A DNA stretch of 64,000 bases from Pseudoxanthomonas broegbernensis. GTDB lineage: Bacteria; Pseudomonadota; Gammaproteobacteria; Xanthomonadales; Xanthomonadaceae. Shown piece after piece: positions 60,529 to 64,000 of the stretch. The notes below the pieces were generated by a model. It searched no databases, was not told the origin of the DNA, and was given only the letters and a program-made list of their open reading frames with translations. The stretch spans positions 124,001-188,000 of the forward strand of contig NZ_JACHGU010000003.1 of assembly GCF_014202435.1 (NCBI RefSeq), given 5' to 3'. How positions within the stretch are numbered: the first letter of the stretch is position 1; each line of letters starts with the position of its first letter. Made by a program: the position numbers and the translations under genes.

Positions 60529-62691
60529 ATGGACACCCCCGATTCCCGGCGCCTGCACGCGCTGGACGCCGTACGCGGCTTCGCCCTCCTGCTCGGCGTG
60601 GGCTTCCATGCCGCGCTCTCCTTCATGCCCGGATGGCCGCCGGGCCTGTGGGCCATGGTCGACAACTCGCCCAGCGCGTTCCTGGGCGACGCGGCGTTCG
60701 TCGCCCACAGCTTTCGGATGACCCTGTTCTTCTTCATCGCTGGGTTCTTCGCCCGCCTGCTGCTGCAAAGGCTGGGCACCGCGGGCTTCTGCCGCAACCG
60801 TCTGATGCGCATCGCCGTGCCGATGCTGGTGGCCTGGCCGGTGCTGTACCCGCTGATCTCCGCGGCCTGGATGGCCGGCCTGGCCAAGGCCTTCGGCGGC
60901 CAACTGCCGCCGATGCCGGAACTGCCCAGGGTGGCCGGCGCCTTCCCGCTGGCGCACCTGTGGTTCCTGTACCAGCTGCTGCAGCTGTACGCGGTCGCCC
61001 TGCTGGTCCGCGCCGCGGTCGCAGGTATCGACCGTGGGCAGAAGCTGCGCAGCGCGATCGATGCGCTGGTCGTCGGCGCGCTCAGGTTCCCGCTGGCGGC
61101 CTTCGTGCTCGCCATCCCGGTGGCGCTGGCGCTGATGGCGCTGCCGGGATGGTTCTACTGGTCGGGCATTCCCGCCCCTGACCAGACGCTGGTCCCGCAG
61201 CCGGCACCGCTGGTGGGTTATGGCGTGGCCTTCGGCTTCGGCTGGCTGGTGCACCGGTCCCGCGACGCGCTGGCCCTGATCGCCCGGACCTGGCTGCCGA
61301 ACCTTTCGCTGGGCGGGCTGGCCGCCGGCTGGATGCTGCTGGGCCTGCGCGTCTCGCCGATGGCGCCGCCGGAATTCCCGGCCAACCCGTTTGCCCTGGT
61401 CGACGGCGCCACCCTGACCAAGTCCGGCTTCGCCTTCATGCACGGCGTGGCGGCGTGGGGCTTGTCGCTGGGCATCACCGGCGCCGCCTTGCGCTTCCTG
61501 TCCGGCTACAGCCCGGTCCGCCGCTACCTCGCCGATGCCTCGTACTGGGTGTACCTGGCGCACCTGCCGCTGGTGGCCGCCCTGCAGGTCTGGGTGGGCC
61601 ACTGGCCGCTCTCCTGGGGCATCAAGTTCCCGCTGATCCTGGCGGTGAGCCTGGCCGTGCTGTTCGCCAGCTATCACTGGTTGGTGCGGCCGACGGTCAT
61701 CGGCCAGCTGCTCAATGGCCGCCGGTATCCGCGTGGCGGCGGCGCACCCTTGCCGCCCTCCACGCCTTCGCCCGCCCCGTGGCCGACGCGCGGCGGCCGG
61801 GTCGACGGCCCGCCCGTGGCCGAGCTGCGCGGCGTCACCCGGACCTTCGCCGGGGTCACCGCGCTGGACCGGATCGACCTGCAGCTGCGCGCCGGCGAAC
61901 TGCTGGCCATGCTCGGGCCCAACGGCGCCGGCAAGTCCACCGCCATCGCCTTGTGGCTGGGCCTGATCGAAGCCGACGCCGGCGACGCGGTCCTGCTGGG
62001 CGGCCCGCCGCGGGAAAGCGTGCGCCGGCAGGGCCTGGGCGCGATGCTGCAGGACGTGGAACTGCCGCGGGAACTGAGCCCGCGCGACCTGGTGCGGCTG
62101 GCCTCCAGCTACTACGCCGATCCCTTGCCGGTCGAGGAGACCCTGCGCCGGGCCGGCATCGCCGACTTCGCCGCCCGGCCCTACGGCAAGCTCTCCGGCG
62201 GGCAGAAACGCCTGGTCCAGTTCGCCGTGGCCATCTGCGGCCAGCCGCGGGTGCTGTTCCTGGACGAACCGACGGTCGGGCTGGACATACAGGCGCGCCA
62301 GGCGCTGTGGGCCAGCATCCGCGGGCTGCTCGCGGCCGGGTGCTCGGTGGTGCTGACCACCCATTACCTGGAAGAGGCCGAGGCCCTGGCCGACCGGGTC
62401 GCGGTGATTGCCAGGGGCCGGCTGGTCGCCTCCGGCAGCGTGGACGAGATGCGCGCACTAGTGGCCCGGCGCCGGATCAGCTGCGAGTCCCGGCTCACGG
62501 CCGCGCAGGTCGGCGGCTGGCCGGGCGTGCTCGATGCCCGCTCCGAATCCGACCGCCTGCACCTGACCGCCAGCGATGCCGAGGCGGTGGTGCGTCGCCT
62601 GCTGGCCGAAGACCCCACCCTTGCCGGACTGGAAGTACGCCAGGCCGGACTCAACGAAGCATTCGACGCACTCACCCGGGAGGCCGCATGA
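60529..62691 (+). CDS. Acyltransferase-3 fused to an ABC ATPase
   Basis: 720 residues, a fusion. Residues 1-395 are a multi-helix acyltransferase-3 (OpgC/OafA-like) domain: RRLHALDAVRGFALLLGVGF with the active-site His of GFHAAL, RLMRIAVPMLVAWPVLYPLI, and YWVYLAHLPLV near the end. A Pro/Gly linker (PRGGGAPLPPSTPSPAPWPT) leads to an ABC ATPase (430-720): Walker A GPNGAGKST (463-471), LSGGQKR (555-561), LFLDEPTVGLD (D579/E580). No stop or frameshift separates the halves. It is followed, with a four-base overlap, by an ABC-2 permease, its likely partner. The fusion may couple acyl transfer to an extracytoplasmic acceptor with export. Confidence 0.88.
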   Translation: MDTPDSRRLHALDAVRGFALLLGVGFHAALSFMPGWPPGLWAMVDNSPSAFLGDAAFVAHSFRMTLFFFIAGFFARLLLQRLGTAGFCRNRLMRIAVPMLVAWPVLYPLISAAWMAGLAKAFGGQLPPMPELPRVAGAFPLAHLWFLYQLLQLYAVALLVRAAVAGIDRGQKLRSAIDALVVGALRFPLAAFVLAIPVALALMALPGWFYWSGIPAPDQTLVPQPAPLVGYGVAFGFGWLVHRSRDALALIARTWLPNLSLGGLAAGWMLLGLRVSPMAPPEFPANPFALVDGATLTKSGFAFMHGVAAWGLSLGITGAALRFLSGYSPVRRYLADASYWVYLAHLPLVAALQVWVGHWPLSWGIKFPLILAVSLAVLFASYHWLVRPTVIGQLLNGRRYPRGGGAPLPPSTPSPAPWPTRGGRVDGPPVAELRGVTRTFAGVTALDRIDLQLRAGELLAMLGPNGAGKSTAIALWLGLIEADAGDAVLLGGPPRESVRRQGLGAMLQDVELPRELSPRDLVRLASSYYADPLPVEETLRRAGIADFAARPYGKLSGGQKRLVQFAVAICGQPRVLFLDEPTVGLDIQARQALWASIRGLLAAGCSVVLTTHYLEEAEALADRVAVIARGRLVASGSVDEMRALVARRRISCESRLTAAQVGGWPGVLDARSESDRLHLTASDAEAVVRRLLAEDPTLAGLEVRQAGLNEAFDALTREAA

Positions 62692-63485
62692 ACGCCCATA
62701 CCCTGGACCACCCCGCCGCCACGGCGGCGCCTTCGCCGCGACGGGTCGCCGTCGCCTACCTGGAGGAGATCCGCTGCGAGGCCTTGCGGCTGCTGCGCAA
62801 CCCGGGCCTGGCCTTCCCGACCCTGGTCATGCCGGTGGCGCTGTACGCGCTGATCGCGCTGGTGGTCACCGGCGAGGCCACGGCCAGGGAGCCTGCCACC
62901 GCGGTGTTCCTGTTCTCGGCGTTCTCGGTGATGGCGGTCAGCATGCCGGCGCTGTTCGGCATCGGCACCTCGCTGGCCATGGAGCGGGAGATGGGACTGC
63001 TGCGCCTGAAGCGTGCCCAGCCCGCGCCGGCCGGATCCTGGCTGGTGGCCAAGATCGCCTGCGGGCTGGCCTTCGGCGCGATCGCCTACGCTCCCGTTCT
63101 GGGAGCCGCGCTGGCCGCGGACCGGCTGCCGCTGGAACCGTGGCGCATCGCCGCGATGAGCGCGGCGCTGCTGGCCGGCGCCATCCCGTTCTGCGCGATG
63201 GGGCTGATGATCGGCACCCTGTTCCGCGGCGGCGCCGCGCCCGGCTATGCCAACCTCGCCTACCTGCCCGGCTGCTACCTGTCGGGAATGTTCTTCCCTT
63301 TGCCGCCGTCGATGTACTGGCAGGTGCCTTTGTGGCCGCAGTTCCACGTCGGCCAGCTGGCCATGCACGCCGGCGGCGTGGACAAGCTGCAGTTCGAGCC
63401 GGTGCTGACGGCGGCGGGCGGGATGGTCGGGTTCACGGTGCTGTTCAGCGCGGTGGCGATCTGGCGGCTGGCGCGCAAGGGCTGA
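62688..63485 (+). CDS. ABC-2 type permease (second pair)
   Basis: 265 residues, six transmembrane helices (for example NPGLAFPTLVMPVALYALIA, ALFGIGTSLAMEREMGLLRL, CAMGLMIGTLFRGG, LAYLPGCYLSGMFFPLPPSM). The MEREMGLLRLKRAQPAP loop is typical of ABC-2 permeases. It starts inside the fusion gene stop and is the partner of that ATPase. Last gene of the operon. Confidence 0.88.
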   Translation: MNAHTLDHPAATAAPSPRRVAVAYLEEIRCEALRLLRNPGLAFPTLVMPVALYALIALVVTGEATAREPATAVFLFSAFSVMAVSMPALFGIGTSLAMEREMGLLRLKRAQPAPAGSWLVAKIACGLAFGAIAYAPVLGAALAADRLPLEPWRIAAMSAALLAGAIPFCAMGLMIGTLFRGGAAPGYANLAYLPGCYLSGMFFPLPPSMYWQVPLWPQFHVGQLAMHAGGVDKLQFEPVLTAAGGMVGFTVLFSAVAIWRLARKG

Positions 63486-63546
63486 AGCCGCCCTCGTGTG
63501 GCTTGCCCATGCAGGAGCGGCCGGCCGGGCCGAAGCATTCCGGTGC

Positions 63547-63624
63547 GATGCCTGCCGACGGGAAGTAAAGGAGGAGATCCTGGCTGCAAGCCAGGATCGG
63601 GGGACATGAGCGGCGGCAGGCATC
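63547..63624 (+). repeat. Structured intergenic repeat, copy C
   Basis: 78 bases bounded by GATGCCTGC / GCAGGCATC, with GGGAAGTAAAGGAGGAG, the hairpin GATCCTGGCTGCAAGCCAGGATC in shortened form (stem GATCCTGGCT) and GGGGGACATGAGCGGC. It lies between the ABC operon and mtnA. Confidence 0.9.
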
Positions 63625-63657
63625 GTGCCGGAACGCCGCAGCGTGGCATCCCCGGCG

Positions 63658-64000
63658 TCAGCCGCCGAACAGCGCCCGCATCTTCGCCGCGTCGGGGCGC
63701 TCGACCACGCCCTTCTCGGTCACGATCGCGTCGATCAGCGTGCCCGGGGTGACGTCGAACACCGGGTTCCAGGCGGCGATGCCCTCGGCCACGGTGCGCA
63801 CCCCGCCCACGCCGTGCAGCTCGCCCGGGTCGCGCTGCTCGATCTCGATGGCCGCGCCGTCCGCCGTGCCCATGTCCACGGTCGAGGACGGCGCCACCAC
63901 CATGAACCTCACCGCGTGGTGGCGCGCGGCGATGGCCAGTTGGTAGGTGCCGATCTTGTTGGCGGTGTCGCCGTTGGCGCAGATCCGGTCGGCGCCGACC
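63658..64000 (-). CDS. mtnA: S-methyl-5-thioribose-1-phosphate isomerase (5' end outside window)
   Basis: The last 113 codons are visible; the start is beyond the right edge. [20 protein letters not shown], with the catalytic Asp and the NGD/NKIGTY motif, and [40 protein letters not shown] are characteristic. It isomerises MTR-1-P to MTRu-1-P in methionine salvage. mtnA next to gyrA is usual in Xanthomonadaceae; the ABC operon is inserted between them here. Confidence 0.95.
   Translation of the reverse strand, partial: VGADRICANGDTANKIGTYQLAIAARHHAVRFMVVAPSSTVDMGTADGAAIEIEQRDPGELHGVGGVRTVAEGIAAWNPVFDVTPGTLIDAIVTEKGVVERPDAAKMRALFGG

Overview
The window is high-GC DNA from a gammaproteobacterium of the Xanthomonadaceae type (Lysobacter, Luteimonas or Pseudoxanthomonas-like). 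The placement rests on the gyrA-serC-pheA-aroA order, a DNA gyrase A with Gln at position 83, a lexA-imuA-imuB-dnaE2 mutagenesis cassette, a YtrA-type GntR/ABC operon, and REP sequences with a GTAGGAGC core. It is an inference from gene content, not a database match.

Layout. (1) 1-4.3 kb: a TonB-dependent receptor followed by a CobN-like chelatase with a signal peptide. Both are on the minus strand, they overlap by one base, and an AT-rich Fur-like site lies upstream; this looks like tetrapyrrole or iron acquisition. (2) 4.3-34.3 kb: an accessory region. It holds a Hachiman-type defence pair (hamA-hamB); a frameshifted ArdA-like antirestriction gene; a J-domain/membrane-protein/lipoprotein operon; an XRE regulator with plasmid/ICE-type radC and DUF932 genes; a possible QxK nuclease followed by a small gene and a lipoprotein; a DUF4062 (TIR-like) plus trypsin-like protease pair; a T5orf172-like nuclease relic with tandem repeats; the lexA-imuA-imuB-dnaE2 operon behind a perfect 18-bp palindrome; and a two-gene module made of a LexA-type winged helix/nuclease/STAND NTPase fusion and a second nuclease-like protein. 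The right edge carries remnants of a YhcG-type nuclease and a NorB-type oxidase, plus direct repeats that look like integrase arm sites. No integrase is present. (3) 34.3-58 kb: core genes: PAP2 phosphatase, ispG, an aldehyde dehydrogenase, a GAF-GGDEF-EAL protein, an ECF sigma/anti-sigma pair, yigZ, an MsbA-like ABC exporter, serS, two TonB-family proteins, aroA, pheA, serC, an FHA protein, two polyhydroxyalkanoate granule proteins, an Mrr-like membrane protein and gyrA. (4) 58-64 kb: a GntR (YtrA-type) operon with two ABC ATPase/permease pairs, one ATPase being fused to an acyltransferase, lying between gyrA and mtnA. Three copies of a structured intergenic repeat flank this operon.

The accessory region behaves as a defence island: known anti-phage genes, an antirestriction relic, SOS mutagenesis genes and at least two gene pairs that look like undescribed immune modules. 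The strongest candidate for a new system is 27.6-33.4 kb. There a LexA-type DNA-binding domain is joined to a predicted nuclease and a STAND ATPase, with a palindrome and direct repeats over its own start codon, directly beside the SOS mutagenesis cassette. This suggests an immune sensor that represses its own transcription. Genes are mostly tightly spaced or overlapping, so operon assignments are fairly safe; promoters are mostly not identifiable by eye.
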